Source of the DNA: Flavobacterium circumlabens
Lineage (GTDB): Bacteria; Bacteroidota; Bacteroidia; Flavobacteriales; Flavobacteriaceae
Assembly (NCBI RefSeq): GCF_004345565.1
Contig: NZ_SLWA01000001.1
Span: 343,892-407,891, forward strand
Direction of reading: 5' to 3'
DNA length: 64,000 nucleotides
The first letter of the stretch is position 1. Every line of letters begins with the position of its first letter. Positions 6,829 to 15,518 of the stretch are shown here, in pieces. The notes beneath the pieces were generated by a model that was not told the DNA's origin, made no database searches, and saw nothing but the letters and a program-made list of their open reading frames with translations. The translations under genes were made by a program, and so were the position numbers.

Positions 6829-8355
6829 ATGAGCACAACTAAAACAATACAATCGGCCTTAATATCTGTTTTTTCGAAAGACGGACTTGAGCCAATCGTT
6901 AGAAAATTACACGAACAAAACGTAACACTTTATTCGACCGGAGGAACGGAAGATTTTATTAAAAACTTAGGCATTCCTGTAGTTCCGGTTGAGGATATCA
7001 CTTCTTTTCCTGAAATTCTTGGCGGAAGAGTAAAAACGTTACACCCGAAAATTTTTGGCGGAATTTTAAACCGCCAGGATAACGAAAGTGATGTTCAGCA
7101 AATGAAGGAATTTGATATTCCTCAGATTGACTTAGTGATTGTTGATTTGTACCCGTTTGAAAAAACGGTTGCCTCAGGTGCAAGCGAACAGGATATTATT
7201 GAAAAAATTGATATTGGCGGAATCTCCTTAATCCGTGCCGGTGCAAAAAACTTTAAAGACACTGTAATTGTAGCTTCAGTAAATGAATACAGCTTGCTAT
7301 TGGATTTGATTACAGAACAAAACGGAGCAACAACACTTGAAAACAGAAGATTGTTTGCTACAAAAGCATTCCACGTTTCTTCTCATTATGATGGTGCGAT
7401 TTTTAATTACTTCAATACAGATGAAACGATCTATAAAGAAAGTATTGACAACGGTCAGATTTTACGTTATGGAGAAAATCCACACCAAAAAGGATTCTTT
7501 TTTGGAGATTTTGATGCCATGTTCAAAAAAGTCCACGGAAAAGAGTTATCTTACAACAACCTGCTGGATGTAGATGCTGCGGTAAACTTAATTAATGAGT
7601 TTAAAACAGACGGGCCTACTTTCGCTATTTTAAAACATAACAATGCTTGTGGTTTAGCTTCAAGAAAAACAATCAGTGAGGCTTACTTAGCGGCGCTGGC
7701 TTGTGATCCTACTTCTGCGTTTGGCGGAGTTTTGATTTCAAATGTTAAAATTGATTTGGCTACAGCCCAGGAAATCAATAAATTGTTCTGTGAGGTTGTC
7801 ATCGCTCCAAGTTATGATGATGAGGCCATTACGGTTTTACAGGAAAAGAAAAACAGGATTATATTGGTTCAGAATGAAGTGGAATTACCTTCAAGACAAG
7901 TGAGAACATGTCTTAACGGTTTGTTAATTCAGGACAGAAATAATATTACGGATACTAAAGAGCATTTAAAGACCGTTACTATTACCGAGCCGACTGCTCA
8001 GGAAGTAGAAGATTTAATATTTGCTTCAAAAATTTGCAAGAACACCAAATCAAATACGATTGTGTTTGCTAAAAACGGAACATTAATTTCGTCAGGAACA
8101 GGTCAGACGTCAAGAGTTGATGCTTTAATGCAGGCAATTGACAAGGCAAAAGCTTTCGGTTTTGATCTGACAGGAGCTTCAATGGCGAGCGATGCATTTT
8201 TCCCGTTTCCGGATTGTGTTGAATTAGCCAAAAAAGCAGGAATAACCGCTGTTATTCAGCCGGGAGGATCAATAAAAGACGAATTAAGCATAAATTATTG
8301 CAACGAAAATAATCTTGCAATGGTATTTACAGGAACACGTCATTTTAAACATTAA
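6829..8355 (+). CDS. purH: Bifunctional AICAR transformylase / IMP cyclohydrolase
   Basis: 508 residues from the ATG at 6829; this start is chosen because the upstream TTG lies inside the promoter. The N-terminal MGS-like IMP cyclohydrolase domain covers about 1-200 (STGGTEDFI, GGRVKTLHPKIFGGIL). The AICAR transformylase domain follows, with KHNNACG near residue 270 and the C-terminal DAFFPFPDCVELAKKAG and QPGGS blocks. It catalyses the last two steps of purine synthesis, with 10-formyl-tetrahydrofolate as formyl donor. Full length, no anomalies. Confidence 0.97.
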   Translation: MSTTKTIQSALISVFSKDGLEPIVRKLHEQNVTLYSTGGTEDFIKNLGIPVVPVEDITSFPEILGGRVKTLHPKIFGGILNRQDNESDVQQMKEFDIPQIDLVIVDLYPFEKTVASGASEQDIIEKIDIGGISLIRAGAKNFKDTVIVASVNEYSLLLDLITEQNGATTLENRRLFATKAFHVSSHYDGAIFNYFNTDETIYKESIDNGQILRYGENPHQKGFFFGDFDAMFKKVHGKELSYNNLLDVDAAVNLINEFKTDGPTFAILKHNNACGLASRKTISEAYLAALACDPTSAFGGVLISNVKIDLATAQEINKLFCEVVIAPSYDDEAITVLQEKKNRIILVQNEVELPSRQVRTCLNGLLIQDRNNITDTKEHLKTVTITEPTAQEVEDLIFASKICKNTKSNTIVFAKNGTLISSGTGQTSRVDALMQAIDKAKAFGFDLTGASMASDAFFPFPDCVELAKKAGITAVIQPGGSIKDELSINYCNENNLAMVFTGTRHFKH

Positions 8356-8361
8356 TTTGTT

Positions 8362-8369
8362 TAACTTTG
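8362..8369 (+). promoter_or_regulatory. mreB promoter -7 box
   Basis: TAACTTTG starts 7 bp after the purH stop and fits TAnnTTTG, giving a leader of roughly 35-40 nt before mreB. The shape genes can therefore be transcribed apart from purH. No terminator is visible after purH, so read-through is also possible. Confidence 0.6.
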
Positions 8370-8409
8370 TTCAAAATAATTTATAACATTTTAAACCCCT
8401 AAAAAACTT

Positions 8410-9438
8410 ATGGGATTTTTTGATTTCATGACCGAGGATATTGCGATAGACCTTGGTACCGCAAACACTTTAATCATACATAATGATAAAGTTGTTATTG
8501 ATAGTCCGTCAATCGTTGCACGTGATCGAATATCAGGCAAAATCATTGCTGTTGGTAAGGAAGCCAATATGATGCAAGGTAAAACGCATGAAAATATCAA
8601 AACCATAAGGCCTTTGAAGGACGGTGTAATTGCCGATTTTGATGCTTCGGAAAAAATGATCAATATGTTCATTAAAAGTATTCCGGCATTGAAAAAAAGA
8701 ATGTTTACTCCAGCGCTAAGAATGGTAGTATGTATTCCTTCCGGAATTACTGAGGTTGAAATGCGTGCCGTAAAAGAATCTTGTGAAAGAGTAAACGGAA
8801 AAGAAGTTTACCTGATTCATGAACCAATGGCAGCAGCAATTGGTATTGGTATCGATATCATGCAGCCTAAAGGAAACATGATTGTTGATATTGGTGGTGG
8901 AACAACTGAAATCGCGGTTATTGCATTAGGCGGAATTGTATGTGATAAATCTGTAAAAATTGCAGGTGACGTTTTCACTAACGATATTGTTTATTACATG
9001 CGTACACAACACAACCTTTTTGTTGGAGAAAGTACTGCCGAGAAAATAAAAATTCAGATTGGAGCTGCTATCGAAGATTTAGATGGTCCTCCTGAAGACA
9101 TGTCTGTTCAGGGTAGAGATTTACTTACGGGTAAACCAAAACAAGTTGATGTTTCTTACCGTGAAATTGCCAAAGCATTAGACAAATCGATTCAACGTAT
9201 AGAAGATGCCGTAATGGAAACGTTATCGCAAACTCCTCCTGAATTAGCAGCCGATATCTACAACACAGGTATTTATTTAGCCGGTGGAGGATCGATGTTA
9301 AGAGGTCTGGACAAACGTATTTCCCAAAAAACAGATTTACCTGTTTATATTGCTGAAGATCCGTTAAGAGCCGTTGTTCGCGGAACCGGAATGGCACTTA
9401 AAAACATTGCAAAATTCAAAAGCATCTTAATAAAATAA
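8410..9438 (+). CDS. mreB: Rod shape-determining actin homologue MreB
   Basis: 342 residues, normal length. The actin-fold phosphate-1 motif IDLGTANTLI is near residue 13, phosphate-2 VDIGGGTTEIAV near residue 160, and the adenosine motif YLAGGGSMLRG near residue 290. MreB forms filaments on the inner face of the membrane and guides the elongasome. It is first of mreB-mreC-mreD-mrdA-rodA, a common order. A strong hairpin separates it from mreC, which may let MreB be made in excess. Confidence 0.97.
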   Translation: MGFFDFMTEDIAIDLGTANTLIIHNDKVVIDSPSIVARDRISGKIIAVGKEANMMQGKTHENIKTIRPLKDGVIADFDASEKMINMFIKSIPALKKRMFTPALRMVVCIPSGITEVEMRAVKESCERVNGKEVYLIHEPMAAAIGIGIDIMQPKGNMIVDIGGGTTEIAVIALGGIVCDKSVKIAGDVFTNDIVYYMRTQHNLFVGESTAEKIKIQIGAAIEDLDGPPEDMSVQGRDLLTGKPKQVDVSYREIAKALDKSIQRIEDAVMETLSQTPPELAADIYNTGIYLAGGGSMLRGLDKRISQKTDLPVYIAEDPLRAVVRGTGMALKNIAKFKSILIK

Positions 9439-9462
9439 GATTCATAATAACAATCAAAATAT

Positions 9463-9502
9463 TTTTATTGGAGTCAGATTGAATCATTTGACTCCAATAA
9501 AA
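9463..9502 (+). promoter_or_regulatory. Perfect 14-bp hairpin between mreB and mreC
   Basis: TTTTATTGGAGTCA (9463-9476) and TGACTCCAATAAAA (9489-9502) are perfect inverse complements around a 12-nt loop. No real U-tract follows on the plus strand, so it is not an ordinary strong terminator. A partial terminator or an mRNA processing/stability element that sets the mreB to mreCD ratio is likely (inference). Confidence 0.7.
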
Positions 9503-9547
9503 TTTGAACCCAATAGCATATCCTGAAACAAAATAACCGAACAAGAA

Positions 9548-10372
9548 ATGCAGCAAATTTTTAATTTCATTATAAGAAACAGTAATCGATTGCTGTTTTT
9601 GCTGCTTTTAGGTATTTCGTTGGCTCTCACAATTCAATCTCATTCGTACCATAGAAGCAGAGTAATCAGTTCAGCAAATTTTTTAAGCGGAGGTGTTTAT
9701 GAAAGAATTAATCGCGTAAACGAATATTTGAACCTGAGAACACAAAACGACGAACTGGTACTTGAAAACGCAAGATTAAAAAGTCTTTTATTCAATAAAG
9801 AAGATACCACAAAAATACCTTTGGCAGACAGTATTAAAGGCGTAAAACCTGCTGATATTATTGTTTCGAAAGTTATTCACAACTCCTACAATACACACGA
9901 AAACTATATCACTTTAAACTCCGGTGCAAAAGAAGGAATGAAACAGGATATGGGAGTTATCAATAGTCTAGGAATTATTGGTGTGGTAGACAATACATCA
10001 AAAAACTATTCTACCGTAGTTAGTATTCTGAATATGAAATCGCACATTAATGCAAAACTAAAAAAGTCAAATCATTTTGGTTCATTAACATGGAGCGGAA
10101 AAAGCACAGGATTTGTGCAGCTTGAAGATGTTCCAAGATTAGCTTCTATTAGAAAAGGCGATACAATTGTTACAGGTGGGCAGTCCGTAATTTTTCCGGA
10201 AGGAATTAATATTGGTACAGTCGAAAAAATATACGTTAAAACAGGTACCAGCTATTATGTTATAGACGTTAAACTTTTTAACGACATGACAAACTTAGGA
10301 CATGTATATGTCATTAAGAGTAAGGACAGAGAAGAACTTATTAATTTAGAAAAAAAGGAAAACGATGAATAG
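9548..10372 (+). CDS. mreC: Rod shape-determining protein MreC
   Basis: 274 residues. There is a short cytoplasmic N-terminus, one membrane helix (about 12-30), a coiled coil near 60-85 (LRTQNDELVLENARLKSLL), and a periplasmic beta-rich domain carrying the MreC signatures GAKEGMKQDMGVINSLGIIG and KGDTIVTGGQSVIFPEG. MreC links MreB, MreD and the PBP2-RodA synthase. It overlaps mreD by 8 bp, suggesting translational coupling. Confidence 0.95.
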   Translation: MQQIFNFIIRNSNRLLFLLLLGISLALTIQSHSYHRSRVISSANFLSGGVYERINRVNEYLNLRTQNDELVLENARLKSLLFNKEDTTKIPLADSIKGVKPADIIVSKVIHNSYNTHENYITLNSGAKEGMKQDMGVINSLGIIGVVDNTSKNYSTVVSILNMKSHINAKLKKSNHFGSLTWSGKSTGFVQLEDVPRLASIRKGDTIVTGGQSVIFPEGINIGTVEKIYVKTGTSYYVIDVKLFNDMTNLGHVYVIKSKDREELINLEKKENDE

Positions 10373-10871
10373 CGCTTTGTTAGTCAATATTTTTCGATTT
10401 ATTGTGTTACTGGCAATTCAGATTGTTATTTTCAATAATATGAATTTCCTGGGATACATAAGTCCTTTTCCATACCTGTTGTATATCATTCTTTATCCTG
10501 TAAACAGTAACAGATCCGGTTTGATTATCTCCAGTTTTTTACTTGGACTCACCATGGATATGTTTTGTAATTCGGGCGGAATTCATGCTACGGCCTGTGT
10601 CATTTTAGCGTATTACAGGCCCTATATTTTCAAATTTTCATTTGGACTGAGTTATGAATATCAAACTATAAAACTAAACGAATCCTTAACACCGGAAAGA
10701 TTCTCTTTTATTTTAGTATCCGTGATCCTGCATCACATTATACTTTTTACATTTGAAGCTTTTCAATTTAAATTCATTGGTGACGTTTTACTTCGAACTT
10801 TATTCAGTTCCATATTTACCATAATTGTTTCAATCATAATAATATATCTTATTAAGCCCAATAAACGATGA
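10365..10871 (+). CDS. mreD: Rod shape-determining membrane protein MreD
   Basis: 168 residues, mostly hydrophobic, with about five membrane helices; NMNFLGYISPFPYLLYI near residue 25 and the downstream GLTMDMFCNSGGIHA are typical of Bacteroidota MreD. It overlaps mreC by 8 bp and mrdA by 4 bp. It is an inner-membrane part of the elongasome. Confidence 0.9.
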   Translation: MNSALLVNIFRFIVLLAIQIVIFNNMNFLGYISPFPYLLYIILYPVNSNRSGLIISSFLLGLTMDMFCNSGGIHATACVILAYYRPYIFKFSFGLSYEYQTIKLNESLTPERFSFILVSVILHHIILFTFEAFQFKFIGDVLLRTLFSSIFTIIVSIIIIYLIKPNKR

Positions 10872-12850
10872 GAAAAATTCTGCTGCCCTCTTTAATTATT
10901 ATCGCAGCATCTCTGCTTGTGATGAGGGTATTTTATTTGCAAATTATAGACGATTCTTTTAAGTTAAAATCTGATAATAATGCAATCAAGAAGCAGTATG
11001 ACTATCCGGAAAGAGGCTATATTTATGACCGAAACGGAAAGTTATTAGTTGCCAATCAGGCTTCTTATGACATCATGGTAATCCCGAGAGAAATCAAGGA
11101 AAACCTTAATATTGACGAATTTTGCGCATTGCTCAATATTACCAGAGAAGATTATGAAAAGAGAATTGCAAAAGCGAAAGTATACAGTCCGAGATTACCT
11201 TCTGTTTTTCTATCGCAATTAAACAAATCTGAATTTGCCGCTTTTCAGGAAAAAATCAGGAAATACGAAGGCTTTTATTTCCAGAAACGTTCTCTTCGTG
11301 ATTATGAAGTAGATTATGGCGCCAATATTTTTGGTTCTATTCTACAGGTAAATGAAAAATTAATTGCTAAAAACCCTTATTACAATAGTGGTGACTTAAT
11401 TGGAAGACAAGGTGTTGAAGAAAGCTACGAAGAAGTTTTACGCGGAATAAAAGGTGTAAAATACATCCAGAAAGACAAATATAATAGAGAAATTGGTTCT
11501 TATAAAGAAGGCAAATACGACACTATCGCTGTAGCCGGAGAAGACATTAATCTGACTATTGATGCTGAACTTCAAAAATATGGTGAAGAATTAATGATCA
11601 ATAAAAGAGGTGGAATTGTTGCCATTGAACCTAAAACAGGTGAAATTTTGGCATTAGTTACCGCTCCTTCTTATGATCCTGGTATTTTGGTGGGAAGACA
11701 ACGATCTAAAAACTATACGATTTTATATCATGATTCTATTGCAAAACCTTTATACGACAGAGGTCTTTTAGCGGAATATCCTCCGGGATCTCCATTTAAA
11801 ATCCTAACCGGATTGGTTGCTCTTCAGGAAGGTGTCATTAACGAACAAACTACTTTTATGTGCCATCACGGTTTCAGTTATGGTAGAGGTCGTTTTATGA
11901 AATGTCACGGTTTTGGCCCGCACCAGTTACATAACGGAATTTACAATTCCTGTAATACTTATTTTGCTCAGTCTTATATGCTAACCATTAATAAATACAA
12001 AAACCCGGCAGAAGCGGTGGATGTATGGAGCAATCACGTAAAAAGTTTTGGATTAGGCCAGTTTATGGGATACGATTTACCAACCGGTAAAAAAGGAAAT
12101 ATTCCGACTTCAAAAACATACAAAAAAATATATCCCAACGGCGGCTGGAGAAGCACCACGATTGTATCAAACGCAATTGGGCAGGGAGAAGTTTTAATGA
12201 CTCCTATTCAATTAGCCAATATGATGGCGACTGTTGCCAATCAGGGATATTACTATACGCCTCATATTATTAAAAAAATTGAAGGTAAAAAAATAGACGC
12301 GAAATTTACAACCAAACACGAAACTACAATTGACAAAAAGTATTTTCCTCCGGTCATAAGTGGTTTGTTTGATGTATATAATAAAGGAACTGCTTACGCT
12401 TTAAGAGTTGAAGGAATCGATATTTGCGGAAAAACAGGAACCGCTGAAAACTATGCCAAAATCGATGGTGTGAGAACAAAGCTAAAAGATCACTCTATTT
12501 TTGTGGCTTTTGCACCAAAAGACAATCCTAAAATCGCAATCGCGATTATGATTGAAAATGGAGGTTTTGGAGCAACTGTTGCAGGGCCAATTGCCAGTTT
12601 AATGGTTGAAAAATATCTGAGAAGAAAAATCTCAAGAACTGATTTAGAAATTCGGGTTTTAAATAAGAGCTTAGTTAGTGAATATGCAAAAGTTGGAGGA
12701 ATCAATCCGGCAAGTTTAATTGAATCTACACCAAAAGATTCCGTTTTAAAAGCTAAGATTATTGTTCCAAAAACTGCAGCAGCTGCAAAAACAGTAACTC
12801 CGAAAACAGAGATAAAAAGAACTACAGTAGACACAACAAAAGAAAACTAA
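10868..12850 (+). CDS. mrdA: Penicillin-binding protein 2, elongasome transpeptidase
   Basis: 660 residues. There is one N-terminal membrane helix, a dimerisation/pedestal domain (about 50-220), and a transpeptidase domain with all three motifs: SxxK as PPGSPFK near residue 312, SxN as NSCN near residue 364, and KTG as CGKTGTAEN near residue 520. It cross-links peptidoglycan during side-wall growth with RodA, encoded 15 bp downstream. The last 45 residues form a low-complexity Lys/Thr/Ala/Pro tail that is not part of the enzyme fold. Confidence 0.96.
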   Translation: MRKILLPSLIIIAASLLVMRVFYLQIIDDSFKLKSDNNAIKKQYDYPERGYIYDRNGKLLVANQASYDIMVIPREIKENLNIDEFCALLNITREDYEKRIAKAKVYSPRLPSVFLSQLNKSEFAAFQEKIRKYEGFYFQKRSLRDYEVDYGANIFGSILQVNEKLIAKNPYYNSGDLIGRQGVEESYEEVLRGIKGVKYIQKDKYNREIGSYKEGKYDTIAVAGEDINLTIDAELQKYGEELMINKRGGIVAIEPKTGEILALVTAPSYDPGILVGRQRSKNYTILYHDSIAKPLYDRGLLAEYPPGSPFKILTGLVALQEGVINEQTTFMCHHGFSYGRGRFMKCHGFGPHQLHNGIYNSCNTYFAQSYMLTINKYKNPAEAVDVWSNHVKSFGLGQFMGYDLPTGKKGNIPTSKTYKKIYPNGGWRSTTIVSNAIGQGEVLMTPIQLANMMATVANQGYYYTPHIIKKIEGKKIDAKFTTKHETTIDKKYFPPVISGLFDVYNKGTAYALRVEGIDICGKTGTAENYAKIDGVRTKLKDHSIFVAFAPKDNPKIAIAIMIENGGFGATVAGPIASLMVEKYLRRKISRTDLEIRVLNKSLVSEYAKVGGINPASLIESTPKDSVLKAKIIVPKTAAAAKTVTPKTEIKRTTVDTTKEN

Positions 12851-12865
12851 CAAAGATTATTTCAA

Positions 12866-14101
12866 ATGAAAAATCAAAGTGTAAAAAATAATATTGACTG
12901 GATAAGTGTTATTATCTACGCTGCACTTGTTGTATTGGGGTGGCTGAACATCTATTCTTCCTCATTATTATCTACTGATGGTACTTATGAAAAGCAATTG
13001 ATTTTTATTGCCTGTACAATTCCTTTAATTTTTATTGTTCTTTTTGTAGATGGTAAATTTTATGAAAAATACGCCAGTATTATTTTTGGGGTATCCTTAC
13101 TGTCATTGGCAGGTTTGTTTCTTTTTGGAAAAACAATTGCCGGACAAAGATGCTGGTATGCTATTGGAAGTTTTACGATACAGCCTTCGGAGTTTGCAAA
13201 AGCTGCAACTTCACTGGCACTGGCAAAATACCTGAGTGACAGTCAGATTAACCTAAAAGAGACCAACAGACAAATTCAGGCTTTAGCCATTGTCTTTTTA
13301 CCGGTTCTTCTGATCTTACCACAACCCGACCCGGGTAGTGCTTTGATTTATAGTATTTTCATCGTGGTTTTGTTTAGGGAAGGATTACCGGCATGGTATG
13401 TATGGACGGGATTTTTAGCTATATTACTCTTTGTTTTAACACTTGTTCTGGAACCTTATGTCGTAATTTTAATCTCTCTGGCAGTATTAACCATTATCTA
13501 TTTTAAGGGAAGGGTCGTTGATCGAAACCTTCTTTTAAGTACGATCTTACTGGCCATCATTTCAGGCTTTGTTCTTTCTGTTGATTATGTATTTGACAAT
13601 GTTTTCAAACAACACCATAGAGACCGTTTCAATATCCTTTTAGGAAAAAGTGTCGATATGAAAGGTATCGGATACAACACAAATCAATCTGAAATTGCAA
13701 TTGGATCCGGTGGATGGATGGGAAAAGGTTTCCTGGAAGGAACTCAGACCAAAGGTGGTTTTGTACCCGAACAGCATACGGATTATATCTTTACGACTGT
13801 TGGTGAAGAATGGGGTTTTCTCGGATCATTAGTGGTTATTTCCCTTTTTGTCGGATTGTTATTAAGAGTCATCTATTTGGCCGAAAGACAAAAGACAAAA
13901 TTCAGCCGGGTATATGGTTATTGTGTGGCCGGAATTTTATTCACGCACTTTTTTGTAAACATTGCTATGGTTGCAGGGATTTTCCCAACGATTGGAGTGC
14001 CATTGCCTTTCTTTTCATACGGTGGTTCCGGACTCTGGGGATTTACTATTTTACTGTTTATTTTCTTAAAAATGGATGCTAATAAGGTTAATGAATGGTA
14101 A
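12866..14101 (+). CDS. rodA: SEDS peptidoglycan glycosyltransferase RodA
   Basis: 411 residues with about ten membrane helices. SEDS signatures are present: IQPSEFAKAATSLALAKYL near residue 110, PDPGSALIY near residue 155 with the catalytic-type Asp, and the C-terminal PFFSYGGSGLWGF. RodA polymerises lipid II and works with PBP2, encoded just upstream. It ends the elongation operon. The 160 bp after it hold no gene before the terminator at 14263. Confidence 0.96.
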   Translation: MKNQSVKNNIDWISVIIYAALVVLGWLNIYSSSLLSTDGTYEKQLIFIACTIPLIFIVLFVDGKFYEKYASIIFGVSLLSLAGLFLFGKTIAGQRCWYAIGSFTIQPSEFAKAATSLALAKYLSDSQINLKETNRQIQALAIVFLPVLLILPQPDPGSALIYSIFIVVLFREGLPAWYVWTGFLAILLFVLTLVLEPYVVILISLAVLTIIYFKGRVVDRNLLLSTILLAIISGFVLSVDYVFDNVFKQHHRDRFNILLGKSVDMKGIGYNTNQSEIAIGSGGWMGKGFLEGTQTKGGFVPEQHTDYIFTTVGEEWGFLGSLVVISLFVGLLLRVIYLAERQKTKFSRVYGYCVAGILFTHFFVNIAMVAGIFPTIGVPLPFFSYGGSGLWGFTILLFIFLKMDANKVNEW

Positions 14102-14262
14102 TTAAAAAGTCCAATAGTTTAAAATTCCAAAATCCAATTCCGAAGAAATAACAAAAGAATTAATTAAGTTCTTAAACTAAAAAAACAGCTCGTTCGTTAT
14201 CCTGTAACAAACAAACTACCTTAAAAAACTCATTTTAAATTTAATAAGTCATTCTAAAACAT

Positions 14263-14297
14263 AAAAAAAGTCCGAAGTTTTAAGCTTCGGACTTTTT
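14263..14297. terminator. Bidirectional terminator between rodA and the DedA gene
   Basis: AAAAAAAGTCCGAAG/CTTCGGACTTTTTT forms a long stem with a short loop between convergent genes. A-runs and T-runs on both sides allow use from either strand. Confidence 0.9.
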
Positions 14298-14319
14298 TAT
14301 GTATGTTATGTTACTATAC

Positions 14320-15000
14320 TTATATTTTTTCGCTTGGTCTTTTCTTTAAGAATTTAAGTAAAACCGGGAATGTAGAGATGATTACAATGATAATAATAAT
14401 GTACTCGATATGTTCTTTTAAATCTATACCTTGTTCTAGAAAAACGCCATATAAGTAGTGTCCTGAAAAGATCAATAAGAATGACCAAAGAAATGAACTC
14501 AGGATATTATAAAACATAAATTTCTTTTTATCCATAGAAACTATTCCGGCTATAATTGGAGCAAAAGTTCTTAAGATTGGAAGAAAGCGGGCATAGATAA
14601 TTGCTTTACCTCCATACTTCTCAAAGAAATCTTTTGATTGTAATAAGTATTTCTTTTTGAACCAGAATGAATCTTCTTTTTTAAACAAGTAATATCCGCT
14701 TTTGGCTCCAAACCAATATCCTGTCATATTACCCAAAACTCCCATCACCGCAACCAAAGTTGAAAGCAAAAATACGTTGATAAAATCGCTTGGAATATGC
14801 ACTACATTCTGAATCAAATCACGACTATAAATACCCGCTAAAAAAAGCAAACTATCTCCAGGCAGAAAAAAACCTGCAAAAAGTCCTGTCTCAGCGAATA
14901 CGATAAACAAAACAATATATAACCCAATCTGAAATCCTCCGACACTTAACGTAATATAAAATTCAGGGTTAATTAATTGAGTCCAGTCGAAATTATTCAT
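14320..15000 (-). CDS. DedA-family (SNARE-associated/VTT domain) membrane protein
   Basis: 226 residues with about five membrane segments. DedA signatures are visible: FAETGLFAGFFLPGDSLLF near residue 35, GNMTGYWFGAKSGYYLF near residue 90, and the FEKYGGKAIIYARFLPILRT block near residue 128 with its conserved Arg. DedA/VTT proteins are implicated in flipping undecaprenyl phosphate and phospholipids and in membrane potential. It is monocistronic, with convergent terminator sharing. The exact substrate is not predictable. Confidence 0.92.
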   Translation of the reverse strand: MNNFDWTQLINPEFYITLSVGGFQIGLYIVLFIVFAETGLFAGFFLPGDSLLFLAGIYSRDLIQNVVHIPSDFINVFLLSTLVAVMGVLGNMTGYWFGAKSGYYLFKKEDSFWFKKKYLLQSKDFFEKYGGKAIIYARFLPILRTFAPIIAGIVSMDKKKFMFYNILSSFLWSFLLIFSGHYLYGVFLEQGIDLKEHIEYIIIIIVIISTFPVLLKFLKKRPSEKI

Positions 15001-15100
15001 AAATGCGTTTGGTTATATTTATAAGTTCGTGAAAGTAACAATAATTTACTTCAACCACAATAAAATGCGGTATTTTAAAGATAAATTAACGATTCAAAAA

Positions 15101-15122
15101 AGCCCGGGTTCAAACCCGGGCT
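15101..15122 (-). terminator. Terminator of the HMA/TonB metal group
   Basis: AGCCCGGG-TTCAAA-CCCGGGCT is a GC-rich 8-bp stem followed on the minus strand by a run of six T, just after the HMA gene that ends at 15130. The rest of 15001-15129 contains only the DedA gene's upstream region. Confidence 0.9.
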
Positions 15123-15129
15123 CTAAAAA

Positions 15130-15471
15130 TTATTCTCTTTGATACTTGCAGCAAGTGTGCAAATTATCATAATCTGCCTGAGTTGCTTTTATGTCTTTGG
15201 TATCATGTCCAACCTTTGCGATTGCTTTATTTAAATCTTCCGGAGAAGACTTTTCTTCATTCAGAATTACGGTAAGCTGGTGCGAACTCATATCCCAGTT
15301 AGCCGTCTTTACGCCCGGCACACCAAAAGCAGCTTTTTCGATACGTTTCTTACATTGCTCGCAATTACCATTTACTTCTGTAGCGTATTTTAGATTCTTG
15401 TTCTTTTTAGTCTGCGCCTGGGCTGAAAATCCTAAAAAAGTTACCAGTACAATTAAAATTAAGTTTTTCAT
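15130..15471 (-). CDS. Exported heavy-metal-associated (HMA) domain protein
   Basis: 113 residues. The signal peptide ends near FSAQAQ. The HMA fold has its metal site in GNCEQCKKRIEKA near residue 36 (CxxC) and the usual GVKTANWDMSSHQLTV strand. A second Cys pair, TCCKYQ, ends the protein. It probably carries copper or a similar soft metal in the periplasm. It is the last gene of a probable unit with the TonB receptor and the HYC_CC_PP protein; the combination points to metal uptake or sensing, but the metal is not proven by sequence. Confidence 0.85.
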   Translation of the reverse strand: MKNLILIVLVTFLGFSAQAQTKKNKNLKYATEVNGNCEQCKKRIEKAAFGVPGVKTANWDMSSHQLTVILNEEKSSPEDLNKAIAKVGHDTKDIKATQADYDNLHTCCKYQRE

Positions 15472-15518
15472 TTTAGTAGTATTTATTGTTATTGATTTTT
15501 GATATTGATTTTTGCTTT

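Noticed and set aside
12490..12834. 114-codon open frame on the minus strand
   Set aside because: It is antisense to the transpeptidase motifs and low-complexity tail of mrdA; composition is that of a reversed coding strand.
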